Shown piece after piece: positions 1 through 7,574 of a stretch of DNA of 64,000 bases. The position numbers and the translations under genes were made by a program. Origin of the DNA: Echinicola jeungdonensis (GTDB lineage Bacteria; Bacteroidota; Bacteroidia; Cytophagales; Cyclobacteriaceae). The notes under the pieces were generated by a model that worked only from the letters and a program-made list of their open reading frames with translations, was not told where the DNA came from and made no database searches. The DNA lies in the NCBI RefSeq assembly GCF_030409905.1, contig NZ_JAUFQT010000001.1, positions 952,001-1,016,000 on the forward strand, in the 5' to 3' direction. Within the stretch, counting starts at the first letter, position 1, and each line of letters starts with the position of its first letter.

Positions 1-1
1 A

Positions 2-988
2 TCTTATGAGGACGAAAAAAGTGCTGCCAATATTCGAGTCAATATTTACCACCTCCGGAAAAAGTTGGATAAATACTATCAGGAGGAAGGAAAAGACAAT
101 GCCTATCGAATAAAGATCAAAAAGGGACAGTACCAGGTAGAGTTTTTAAAAAACAAGGAAGAACAACCCCAGGAAAAAACCAATCAAAAAAAATATTATA
201 TCGCCGGAGGTATTGTTTTGGCATTTTTGGCTTATTGGTACTTCAGCAGTAACAAGTATGTACCCTTATGGAATGAATATTTTGACAATAATGAAGAAAC
301 CACCCTTTTTATTGGGGATTTCTTTGGGGTAATGGGCACAACTGTCACCGGTAGTCATGGATGGAACAGGGATTATAATATTAACAACTTAGAAGATTAC
401 TATAGGTTTTTAGAACAACATCCAGATAAAAAAGAAGATATAAAACCTGCAAATTACCCTTATGTCACAGGGATGGCCGCAATCGGCACAATGAATATTT
501 CAAGGCTTTTTCACAGGCAAAACAAAGATTTCAATATTCTTTTCAGCTCCCAAACCAGTATAAAAGATATCACCGAAACCAATTCCATTTATATTGGCCC
601 CATCAAAAACGGCAACCTTTTTATTGATTTCTTCAATGATGCCAATCCCAATATTTCTATAACAAGGGGAATGCTTTCCTATACCAACCCTAAAACTGAA
701 AAAGATACTTTAATCAACCTCAGCATAGAAGATGGCTCCATTTATGAACATGCTGTGGTTTCCCGTTTTCAGGGCCCTAATAATAGAGAACAATTCATCT
801 TCTTTTCCGACCATGATATTGGCGTAAAGGCTACCACAGAAAGGTTTACTGACATAGAATGGATTGATAGTGATTTCAAAGAAATGATTGGTGAACACCC
901 CTATTTTACTGCCATTTTTCTGGTTAAAGGAAAAGAAAGAACCAGCATGCAATTGGAATTGCTGCTTTGGGATGTTTTGGAGGAATGA
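2..988 (+). CDS. Membrane-anchored winged-helix protein (5'-truncated by window edge)
   Basis: The reading frame is open from base 2, so the gene starts before the window; the apparent TTG start at 65 is not its real start. The first visible residues (IRVNIYHLRKKLDKYY, then EGKDNAYRIKIKKGQYQVEF) match the end of an OmpR/CadC-type winged helix as found in large membrane-bound regulators. A single hydrophobic segment follows at about 191-250 (YIAGGIVLAFLAYWYF), then about 240 residues without a fold I recognise. This suggests a cytoplasmic DNA-binding domain, one membrane helix and an extracytoplasmic sensor domain, as in CadC/ToxR-like proteins. The partner signal and targets are unknown. It lies 215 bp before a GH43 gene on the same strand, but a link to sugar use is only inferred from position. 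Confidence 0.6.
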   Translation, partial: SYEDEKSAANIRVNIYHLRKKLDKYYQEEGKDNAYRIKIKKGQYQVEFLKNKEEQPQEKTNQKKYYIAGGIVLAFLAYWYFSSNKYVPLWNEYFDNNEETTLFIGDFFGVMGTTVTGSHGWNRDYNINNLEDYYRFLEQHPDKKEDIKPANYPYVTGMAAIGTMNISRLFHRQNKDFNILFSSQTSIKDITETNSIYIGPIKNGNLFIDFFNDANPNISITRGMLSYTNPKTEKDTLINLSIEDGSIYEHAVVSRFQGPNNREQFIFFSDHDIGVKATTERFTDIEWIDSDFKEMIGEHPYFTAIFLVKGKERTSMQLELLLWDVLEE

Positions 989-1114
989 GCTTAGGAAAGC
1001 ATTCTGCTTTTGAATAAATTGGGGTGCTACTAATAAGTATTTGGAATTTGAGTTGCTAGGAATATTTGTCTTAGCTTTCTCAAATCCACCATCACAATTC
1101 TACCCAAGTTTTAA

Positions 1115-1129
1115 CTGTAAAAAACACAC
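1115..1129. promoter_or_regulatory. Candidate GTGT-N7-ACAC operator upstream of GH43 gene at 1204
   Basis: CTGT, seven bases, ACAC: one mismatch from the palindrome found upstream of other arabinose-related units at 2347, 6320 and 31792. It lies 75 bp before the start codon. Recognition by a shared regulator is inference. Confidence 0.35.
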
Positions 1130-1203
1130 CATACTGTATTGTTTGTTGTTTTAAGGTTTTATTGGCACTATTTTGGCCCTTTGATCAATAAACCTATTAC
1201 AGC

Positions 1204-2148
1204 ATGAAGAAATCATTATTCGGATTATTACTTTTTTTCGCGGCAAGTTTTCAATTATTTGCCCAAACGGATGAAGTGTATCTTTTCTCCTATTTTATGG
1301 GCAATGGGGAAGATGGATTACATCTCGCCTACAGTGAAGATGGCCTCAAATGGAAAGCATTGATTGATAATAAAAGTGTACTTGCCCCAACTGCAGGAGG
1401 AGACAAATTGATGCGAGATCCTTGTATCATCAAAGGCGGGGATGGAAAATTCCATATGGTATGGACTGTAAGCTGGAATGAAAAGGGAATTGGCTATGCC
1501 TCTTCAGAGGATTTGGTAAACTGGTCCGAACAACAATTTATTCCGGTAATGGCCCATGAAGAAGGTGCCAGAAACACCTGGGCACCTGAAATCTTTTATG
1601 ATGATAAAAAAGACAGGTATATGATTTTCTGGGCCAGTACAATTAAAGGGCTTTATCCCGAAACCCAGGATACCTTGGAAAGTGGTTATAACCACAGAAT
1701 GTATTATACCACTACCAAGGATTTCAAAAAATTCAGCAAAACAAAATTATTTTATGAACCAGGCTTTAACGTAATTGATGCTACCATCATCCCTCATGAT
1801 GGAGAATATGTCATGTTTGTTAAGGACGAAACCCGCACTCCGCCTGCCAAGAATATTAGGATTACAAAAAGCGATAAACTGACACAAGGATATCCTGCAG
1901 CAGGTGAACCCATTACTGGAGATTATTGGGCAGAAGGGCCTACTCCATTAATGGTAGGTAAGCGTTGCATCCTTTATTTTGACAAATACCGGGAACACCA
2001 AATGGGCGCGGTGGCCTCAACAGATATGAAAAACTGGAAGGACATTTCGGACCAAATCCATTTTCCTAATGGAACCCGACATGGTACAGCTTTTAAAGTA
2101 ACAAGGGAAGAATTCAAGCGACTGAATAAGTTACTGGCGGAACAATAA
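1204..2148 (+). CDS. Secreted glycoside hydrolase family 43-like enzyme
   Basis: A 314-residue protein with a Sec signal peptide (residues 1-21, ending FQLFAQ) followed by a five-bladed beta-propeller of the GH43 type. The three acidic residues expected in GH43 are visible: Asp72 in RDPCII, Asp192 in VIDATI and Glu244 in WAEGPT, plus the WAPEI strand at about 126. GH43 enzymes mostly release L-arabinose or D-xylose from plant polysaccharides; with araD, araB and an arabinan locus nearby, alpha-L-arabinofuranosidase is the likely activity, but the subfamily cannot be fixed by eye and galactan-type activity is possible. Export to the periplasm is predicted, with no lipobox. It has its own terminator and a candidate operator upstream, so it is probably monocistronic. 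Confidence 0.75.
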   Translation: MKKSLFGLLLFFAASFQLFAQTDEVYLFSYFMGNGEDGLHLAYSEDGLKWKALIDNKSVLAPTAGGDKLMRDPCIIKGGDGKFHMVWTVSWNEKGIGYASSEDLVNWSEQQFIPVMAHEEGARNTWAPEIFYDDKKDRYMIFWASTIKGLYPETQDTLESGYNHRMYYTTTKDFKKFSKTKLFYEPGFNVIDATIIPHDGEYVMFVKDETRTPPAKNIRITKSDKLTQGYPAAGEPITGDYWAEGPTPLMVGKRCILYFDKYREHQMGAVASTDMKNWKDISDQIHFPNGTRHGTAFKVTREEFKRLNKLLAEQ

Positions 2149-2200
2149 GCTTCCTTTATTTGAGATTTCTCGTTTAGGAAAGGTTGAAATGTTAAAAGGA

Positions 2201-2234
2201 TTAAAGGTTGGAAAGTGGGTTTTCCAACCTTTAA
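2201..2234 (+). terminator. Hairpin after GH43 gene
   Basis: Inverted repeat AAAGGTTGGAAA / TTTTCCAACCTTT with a short loop, about 55 bp after the stop codon; the T-run is weak, so termination is likely but not certain. Confidence 0.5.
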
Positions 2235-2346
2235 TTCCAAATCTTCAAAATAAGTTGTTTAATAGCTTTTTCCCTCGATAAAACACTTCCCACCTACCCT
2301 CACTTAGGCCCCCTGAGACTTTGAGAGAAACTAATATGAAATTTTC

Positions 2347-2361
2347 GTGTATTTTTTACAC
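2347..2361. promoter_or_regulatory. Perfect GTGT-N7-ACAC palindrome upstream of GH43 gene at 2443
   Basis: GTGT ATTTTTT ACAC. A good -7 element (TATTTTTG, 2391-2398) lies 29 bp downstream, while no clear -33 TTTG is seen, which would fit a promoter that needs an activator bound here. The same 19-bp string (TGTATTTTTTACACTTATA) recurs at 6321-6339 upstream of araD. Confidence 0.5.
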
Positions 2362-2442
2362 TTATAATTTTAAATTATAAAAACTAGTACTATTTTTGAT
2401 AAAGCTTGTTATATCAAGTCATTACTGAAAATAAACCCTGTT

Positions 2443-3423
2443 ATGAAACTAAAACACTTCCTTTTAACTGCTCTTATCACAGGAGCTGCAACTTATTCCC
2501 AAGCACAAAGCAAAATTGAAGCGGTAGAACCACCAGTACCCGGCAATCCAGTTATTACTGAGAAATATACAGCAGATCCAGCAGCCATTGTTCATAATGA
2601 TACTGTATTTCTTTATGCAGGTCATGATCAGGCCCCTCCAAGAAAAGAGTTTTATGAAATGCACGAATGGCTGATTTATTCCTCTACTGATATGGTCAAC
2701 TGGGAGGAAAGAGCTGCTGTCAATGTCAAAGAAACTTTCTCCTGGGCAAAAGATGATGCTTGGGCAGCAGAGGTAATCGAAAAAGACGGAAAATTCTATT
2801 GGTTTGTCACCGTAACCCACAATGAAATCCATGGAAAAGCCATTGGTATCGCTGTTTCTGACAACCCGGTTGGTCCATGGAAAGATGCCTTAGGACATGC
2901 CCTGATTACCAATGACATGACCACGGATACCAAAATCAGCTGGGATGATATCGACCCAACCGTTTTTATTGATGATGATGGTTCCGCTCATCTTTTCTGG
3001 GGCAATACCATTTGTTATTATGCAAAATTAAAGGACAATATGATCGAATTGGATAGTGATATCCAATACATTGACCTTCCCAACTTTACTGAAGCCCCAT
3101 GGGTGCATAAAAAAGGCGACTATTATTACCTTTCATATGCTTACAAATTCCCTGAAAAAACAGCCTATGCCATGAGCAAGAGCATTGAAGGCCCTTGGAA
3201 ATTTAAGGGCATCCTCAATGAGGTAGCCGGAAACTCTAATACCAACCATCAGGCTATCATTGAATATAAAGGAAAAGATTACTTCATCTATCACAATGGA
3301 AGTATTCCAAATGATGGAGGAAGCTTTAGAAGATCTGTTTGTGTAGATTATCTGTATTACAACCCTGATGGCACTTTAAAAAGGGTTCAAATGACCACTG
3401 AAGGTGTAGATCCAGCAGAATAA
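2443..3423 (+). CDS. Secreted glycoside hydrolase family 43 enzyme (arabinofuranosidase/xylosidase-like)
   Basis: A 326-residue protein with a signal peptide (about residues 1-22, ending SQAQ) and a GH43 propeller. Catalytic residues by family pattern: general base Asp45 (TADPAA), pKa modulator Asp171 (DIDPTVF) and acid Glu217 (FTEAPW). Length fits a single-domain GH43 exo-enzyme acting on arabino- or xylo-oligosaccharides in the periplasm. It stands alone between its own promoter region (perfect palindrome at 2347) and a terminator at 3432, and faces the convergent Nudix gene. Exact linkage specificity is not readable from sequence; arabinose release is favoured by context. Confidence 0.82.
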   Translation: MKLKHFLLTALITGAATYSQAQSKIEAVEPPVPGNPVITEKYTADPAAIVHNDTVFLYAGHDQAPPRKEFYEMHEWLIYSSTDMVNWEERAAVNVKETFSWAKDDAWAAEVIEKDGKFYWFVTVTHNEIHGKAIGIAVSDNPVGPWKDALGHALITNDMTTDTKISWDDIDPTVFIDDDGSAHLFWGNTICYYAKLKDNMIELDSDIQYIDLPNFTEAPWVHKKGDYYYLSYAYKFPEKTAYAMSKSIEGPWKFKGILNEVAGNSNTNHQAIIEYKGKDYFIYHNGSIPNDGGSFRRSVCVDYLYYNPDGTLKRVQMTTEGVDPAE

Positions 3424-3431
3424 AATTCTAA

Positions 3432-3465
3432 AATCCGCAGTTGCAAGGCTGCGGATTATTTTTTT
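3432..3465. terminator. Terminator between convergent GH43 and Nudix genes
   Basis: AATCCGCA ... TGCGGATT stem followed by ATTTTTTT on the plus strand. It ends the GH43 transcript and overlaps the 3' end of the opposing Nudix gene. Confidence 0.75.
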
Positions 3466-3911
3466 GCATAACCATAATAAATTGGTTTACAATAATCGGA
3501 ATTTTTTCCCTTTAACCACTCCTCAAAAAAAGGCCGAACAAATCCTCCCAGATCATAATCAAACAATTTTTCAAGTGCAACCCAAACAAACCCATCTGCT
3601 TCATCATTTAACTTAACTTCATACTGATCTGTTTTGCAGGTATAATCAATGAAGATAAAATGCCGCATTTCTTCAAAATGATCTGAATTCACACTCTCCT
3701 GAACACTGGCCAATTGGAGGTCATAAATATCCAACTCCGTTTCCTCTTTCACTTCCCTTATTAGGGCCTCCTCCATTTTTTCTCCCTTTTCAATATGCCC
3801 ACCGGGAATAACGTATTGATTATTCCACTTAGCAGATTTGCAAAGCAAAATTTCATTTTTTGGATTAAAGATAATGGCGCTTACGGTGGGTTCTGGATAT
3901 ATGGATTTCAT
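3456..3911 (-). CDS. Nudix hydrolase
   Basis: A 151-residue protein with a complete Nudix box at residues 38-60 (G-x5-E-x7-REV-x-EE-x-x-L, seen as GHIEKGE...REVKEETEL), so a Mg-dependent hydrolase of nucleoside diphosphate derivatives is expected. It has no signal peptide and is presumably cytoplasmic. In Bacteroides the arabinose regulator AraR belongs to a Nudix-related group, but those proteins are longer and carry a C-terminal winged helix; this one is hydrolase-sized with an intact catalytic box, so I do not call it AraR. Substrate unknown. Confidence 0.85.
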   Translation of the reverse strand: MKSIYPEPTVSAIIFNPKNEILLCKSAKWNNQYVIPGGHIEKGEKMEEALIREVKEETELDIYDLQLASVQESVNSDHFEEMRHFIFIDYTCKTDQYEVKLNDEADGFVWVALEKLFDYDLGGFVRPFFEEWLKGKNSDYCKPIYYGYAKK

Positions 3912-4145
3912 GGTCTAAAGATCAATATTATAGGATAGAAATAAAAAGGTATCGACCTGTGGAATCTATTACTTGGTTATTAAGTTATTCGAGTTTCATC
4001 ACCCAAATTTCCCCAGGAATTTTCCATAAGTTTCAAAATGATAGGTTTAGGAGCAGTTAGTATTTTATGTTAAAAATAAACCGAAATTTGTTCCTCCACA
4101 TTCTTTTGGTATACACAGTTATGCAAGGCTGTTGACTTAAAACAA

Positions 4146-4226
4146 AAAAACCACAGTCCATCGAAAGTTTCAATCTTTTCATGATCAAAATTGATCATTT
4201 GACAAACTTCCCGAACTGTGGTTTTT
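4146..4226 (-). terminator. Long imperfect hairpin after galM
   Basis: AAAACCACAGT at 4147-4157 pairs with ACTGTGGTTTT at 4215-4225; inside it AAGTTT/AAACTT and TGATCAA/TTGATCA form further stems. On the minus strand the stem ends in a T-run, so it can terminate araD-galM. The about 80-nt folded length is larger than a usual terminator. Confidence 0.55.
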
Positions 4227-4243
4227 CAGGTATCAAATGAGAG

Positions 4244-5404
4244 TTATTTCACCCCAAAATGATATTTGATATTATGCGTATAAGTTTCTCCTGGTTCTAA
4301 TTTGGCAGAAGGGAAACTCTCCTCATTGGGAGAATTTGGGAAGGTCTGTGGTTCAAGGCACAAACCAAAATGCTTTTTGTAGGTCACCCCATCCACCGTG
4401 ATAGTTCCATCCAAAAAGTTTCCGGAATAAAACTGAACTGCAGGTGAATCCGCATAAAGCTCCATAACCCTACCGGTTCCGGGGTGGTAAAGCTCAGCCA
4501 TTTTACTCATTTCACCGTCAGGTTCTGTTTCTAATACATAATTATGGTCGTATCCTCCCTCAACCTGATCTATTCGCTCTCCAATGGTATGAGCTGAAGT
4601 AAAATCAAATGGAGTTCCTGCAACAGGCTTCACCTCTCCAGTTGGGATTAAGGTATTATCTACCGGGGTATAGAGCTCAGCCATAATGGTCAGCTTATGC
4701 CCTAATATATCTTCTTCCAAACCACTCAAATTGAAATAACCATGGTGAGTCAAGTTAACAATAGTTGCCTTGTCCGTAGTGGCTTCAAAAGAAATGGAAA
4801 GGTCATTTTCATTATTCAATTCATAGGTCACCTCAGTCGTCAATTCACCAGGGTAACCTTCTTCTCCATCAGCACTGACATAGGTCAGTTTAACACCAAC
4901 GGACTCCTCATTTTCGATGGGTTCTGCATCCCAAAACACCTTATCAAAACCTTTTTCTCCCCCATGGAGGTGGTGGTCACCATCATTGGTAGCAAGTTGA
5001 TAAGTTTCTCCCTCAAGGTCGAATTTCCCTTCAGCAATCCGGTTGGCATAGCGGCCTACTGTGGCACCAAAATAATTGGTACTGGTGCTATATCCTTCAA
5101 GGTTTGCATAATGCAAAACTACGTTTTCCAAATTGCCTTCCTTATCCGGCACAACCAAACGGGTAATAACCCCTCCATAATTGGAAAGATCCACTTCAAC
5201 CCCATTGGCATTTTTAAGGGTGAAAATCTGGGCTTCTTTTCCTTCTACTGTAGCAGTTTGTGAAGTGATACTTAGGCCGGAGACTACTTCCTCGGCCGAT
5301 CCCTCTTCTTGGTTTTCTGATGATTTTTTAGGTGAACAACTGTAAAATGACATTGCCCCTGCAAGCAGAAGAACACCGAAAAGGTTCGATTTTAATAGGT
5401 TCAT
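4244..5404 (-). CDS. galM: Aldose 1-epimerase, lipoprotein form
   Basis: A 386-residue galactose mutarotase-type enzyme that interconverts alpha and beta anomers of aldoses such as arabinose. It has a lipoprotein signal with cysteine 23 (SFYSC), so it is anchored in the envelope. Family features seen: GRYANRI, HLHGGEKGFDK, the histidine motif LTHHGYFNL at about residue 219, and the catalytic-base region CLEPQTFPNSPN with Glu351. It follows araD by 23 bp on the same strand, so the pair is one transcript. An envelope mutarotase beside araD fits preparation of released arabinose for uptake or isomerisation. Confidence 0.9.
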   Translation of the reverse strand: MNLLKSNLFGVLLLAGAMSFYSCSPKKSSENQEEGSAEEVVSGLSITSQTATVEGKEAQIFTLKNANGVEVDLSNYGGVITRLVVPDKEGNLENVVLHYANLEGYSTSTNYFGATVGRYANRIAEGKFDLEGETYQLATNDGDHHLHGGEKGFDKVFWDAEPIENEESVGVKLTYVSADGEEGYPGELTTEVTYELNNENDLSISFEATTDKATIVNLTHHGYFNLSGLEEDILGHKLTIMAELYTPVDNTLIPTGEVKPVAGTPFDFTSAHTIGERIDQVEGGYDHNYVLETEPDGEMSKMAELYHPGTGRVMELYADSPAVQFYSGNFLDGTITVDGVTYKKHFGLCLEPQTFPNSPNEESFPSAKLEPGETYTHNIKYHFGVK

Positions 5405-5427
5405 ATGAGTTTATTTAGGTAAAAAGA

Positions 5428-6132
5428 TTAACAACCTTGGCCATAATAGGCATCTTTCCCATGCTTCCGTTCATAGTGTTTTTTGATCAAAGCATCCTTC
5501 AATCGTGGAGCATTAGGGTTAATTTGGAGCGTAAGATAAGCCATTTTTGCAACTTCTTCCAAAACTTTACTATTGTAAACGGCTTTGGCTGCATCCTTAC
5601 CCCAGGCAAATGGACCATGGCTTCCTACCAGGATCATTTCAACCTCCTCATAGTCTAGCCCTTTTTCTTCAAAGCAATCTAAAATCTGCTTGCCAGTCAT
5701 GTGTTCATAATTACCCTCAATCAGCTCATCAGCCATAGGTGCAGCACAAGGAATGTCTTTGGTCAAGTGATCGGCATGGGTAGTTCCAAAAATCGGAATA
5801 TCCATTTGAGCTTGCGCCCAACTCACACCATATAGAGAGTGTGTATGCACAATACCACCGACCTTTTCCCATTCTTTGTATAAGTAAGCATGGGTTTTTG
5901 TATCGGAAGATGGTCTTTTATTTCCTTCAATGATTTTATTGTCAAAATCACAGATGACAATATCCTCAGCTTTCAACTCTTCATAGGGCACACCACTGGG
6001 CTTAATGGCAAACACTCCTTCATTCCTATCCACAGCACTCACATTTCCAAAAGTGTAAACCACCAAATCCAATTTTGGAAGCTCCATGTTGGCTTCGTAA
6101 CATTCTCTTTTTAGCTCTTTAAACTTGCTCAT
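5428..6132 (-). CDS. araD: L-ribulose-5-phosphate 4-epimerase
   Basis: A 234-residue class II aldolase/epimerase-family protein, the size of E. coli AraD (231). It converts L-ribulose 5-phosphate to D-xylulose 5-phosphate in the cytoplasm, the last committed step of arabinose use. Zinc ligands are visible as His96 and His98 (IVHTHSLYG) and His172 (GSHGPF), with the catalytic Asp77 in PSSDTKTH. It is the first intact gene of an araD-galM unit. 26 bp upstream lies the stop codon of a broken gene fragment (6159-6290), and a candidate operator sits at 6320. araB is 10 kb away and araA is absent from the window. Confidence 0.94.
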   Translation of the reverse strand: MSKFKELKRECYEANMELPKLDLVVYTFGNVSAVDRNEGVFAIKPSGVPYEELKAEDIVICDFDNKIIEGNKRPSSDTKTHAYLYKEWEKVGGIVHTHSLYGVSWAQAQMDIPIFGTTHADHLTKDIPCAAPMADELIEGNYEHMTGKQILDCFEEKGLDYEEVEMILVGSHGPFAWGKDAAKAVYNSKVLEEVAKMAYLTLQINPNAPRLKDALIKKHYERKHGKDAYYGQGC

Positions 6133-6158
6133 AAGGCTTAATTATTTATCTGCTATTA

Positions 6159-6290
6159 TTATTTTCTAAATCTGCTTCTCAAAAATTCAACCGTCAATTT
6201 AACGTCTTTTTTATCCTTTACCTTTCCATAGGGATAATATTTGTCAATTTCCACTCCTTCTCTTTTTAAGGCCGTAATCAGGTTGAATGC
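6159..6290 (-). pseudogene. C-terminal remnant of a deleted gene upstream of araD
   Basis: On the minus strand a 43-codon open segment ends with TAA at 6159, 26 bp before the araD start, which is normal operon spacing. Residues read AFNLITALKREGVEIDKYYP, then YGKVKDKKDVKLTVEFLRSR, then FRK. It begins right after an in-frame TAA (6291-6293) and has no ATG, so it looks like the end of a gene whose rest was deleted. A 31-residue peptide starting at an internal GTG cannot be excluded. I do not recognise the family; it does not resemble AraA as I know it. Confidence 0.45.
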
Positions 6291-6300
6291 TTAAAGCTAC

Positions 6301-6308
6301 CAAATTTA
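6301..6308 (-). promoter_or_regulatory. Candidate -7 element for araD-galM
   Basis: TAAATTTG on the minus strand matches TAnnTTTG. No TTTG -33 element is seen; the candidate operator at 6320-6334 occupies that position. The implied leader of about 160 nt would run through the remnant at 6159-6290. Confidence 0.35.
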
Positions 6309-6319
6309 AAAATTATTAT

Positions 6320-6334
6320 TTGTATTTTTTACAC
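6320..6334. promoter_or_regulatory. GTGT-N7-ACAC-type operator upstream of araD-galM
   Basis: TTGT ATTTTTT ACAC, one mismatch from the perfect palindrome at 2347 and sharing a 19-bp identical core with it. Its position overlaps the expected -33 region of araD. Confidence 0.5.
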
Positions 6335-6355
6335 TTATACTAATAAATCAAAAAA

Positions 6356-6388
6356 ATAGCTGTCAGCAATAACAATACTGACAGCTAT
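6356..6388 (-). terminator. Terminator of the FucP operon
   Basis: Perfect 11-bp stem ATAGCTGTCAG / CTGACAGCTAT with an 11-nt loop, followed on the minus strand by a run of seven T. It lies 60 bp after the zinc dehydrogenase gene and separates that operon from araD-galM. Confidence 0.85.
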
Positions 6389-6447
6389 TTGTCAAAAGCG
6401 GTTCGGAATTTGCATTTCGGAACAAATCGTATCTTTAAAACAGGATT

Positions 6448-7470
6448 TTACAAATTCACCATAGCTTTTATCACCTTATTGGCAGGGTCCAACCAGGTTG
6501 CAAAATCCTGCTTTACTTGATCAAAAGCCACTTGGTGAGTGATATAGGACTCAGCTTTCACCTTTTTGTCCCTCAATGCTGTTAATACCGTATCAAAATC
6601 TTTCCGGGTAGCATTTCTGCTGCTCATCAAGGTAGATTCACGCTTATGGAATTCCGGATGGCTGAATTCAATTGGCCCTTTTTGCAAGCCAACCAATACA
6701 TACCTGCCACCATGGGCTAACAATTCAAACCCATTATGAATGGCCCTGGAGCTTCCTGTGGCATCAATGATCACCTCAGCAAAACTTCCTCCAGTGATTT
6801 CATCAATTTGTGCTTTAAAATCCTCCGTGGCATTGACGGTATATTCCACTCCAAGGACATCCCGGCAGAACTTCAATCTGTCTTCATTGATATCCATAGC
6901 AATAACTTTTCCTCCGGCGATACGGGCAAATTCCATTACACCCAAGCCAATTGGGCCTGCACCCATGACCAAGACAAATTCTCCCTGGTTCACTCCTGCT
7001 CTTCTCACACCATGGGCTCCAATGGCCAATGGTTCAGCCAGCGCCAATTGATCCAAGGTCAACCCTTCTTTTTTGACCAAAGCAGAGGAAGGAACGGTAA
7101 TATATTCTTTCATCCCTCCATCTTCGTGAACGCCAAACACACTGATTTTCGCACAACAGTTAGGCTTTCCGGCTTTACAAGCCACGCATTCCCCACAATT
7201 AAAATAAGGAATGATTGTTACCAGATCACCCGGGGAAAAACCCTCAGCACCATCCGCCTCTACCAATTCACCCGCAAGCTCATGGCCCAATACCCTTGGG
7301 TAATTGAAATATGGCTGAGTACCTTCATAAGCATGAAGATCGGTACCGCATATACCTATACGCTTGATTTTTATTATGGCCTTTCCTGACTCCAAGGCTG
7401 GTTTTTCGTCTGTTCCATAGGTAAATACACCTGGTTCATCACAAGTTAGAATATTCATCATTTTTCTCAA
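6448..7470 (-). CDS. Zinc-dependent alcohol/polyol dehydrogenase (MDR family)
   Basis: A 340-residue medium-chain dehydrogenase. Catalytic zinc ligands are in ICGTDLHAYEG and GHELAGELVE; the structural-zinc cysteines are in CGECVACKAGKPNCC (about residues 92-106); the cofactor fold shows VMGAGPIGLGV. The family oxidises secondary alcohols of sugar acids or polyols (L-iditol, L-gulonate or L-galactonate 5-dehydrogenases) with NAD(P). It is the last gene of the operon with a FucP-type symporter and an aldo/keto reductase, so it probably acts on the acid produced from the imported sugar. Substrate is inference. Confidence 0.8.
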   Translation of the reverse strand: MRKMMNILTCDEPGVFTYGTDEKPALESGKAIIKIKRIGICGTDLHAYEGTQPYFNYPRVLGHELAGELVEADGAEGFSPGDLVTIIPYFNCGECVACKAGKPNCCAKISVFGVHEDGGMKEYITVPSSALVKKEGLTLDQLALAEPLAIGAHGVRRAGVNQGEFVLVMGAGPIGLGVMEFARIAGGKVIAMDINEDRLKFCRDVLGVEYTVNATEDFKAQIDEITGGSFAEVIIDATGSSRAIHNGFELLAHGGRYVLVGLQKGPIEFSHPEFHKRESTLMSSRNATRKDFDTVLTALRDKKVKAESYITHQVAFDQVKQDFATWLDPANKVIKAMVNL

Positions 7471-7574
7471 GTATTTATTTCGTTCTCCTTCTTGAGTAAT
7501 TTATTAGGGGTAATTTTCATTGGAGGGACATAATTCCCTCCTTTAGTTCATTTGTTAAAGGCTAGGCCTATTTA

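Noticed and set aside
3456..3911. Nudix protein as arabinose regulator AraR
   Set aside because: It is 151 residues with a complete catalytic Nudix box and no winged helix after it, so a hydrolase is the better call.
6159..6290. Remnant as the tail of araA
   Set aside because: The 43 residues do not match the AraA C-terminus as I know it; I left the family open.
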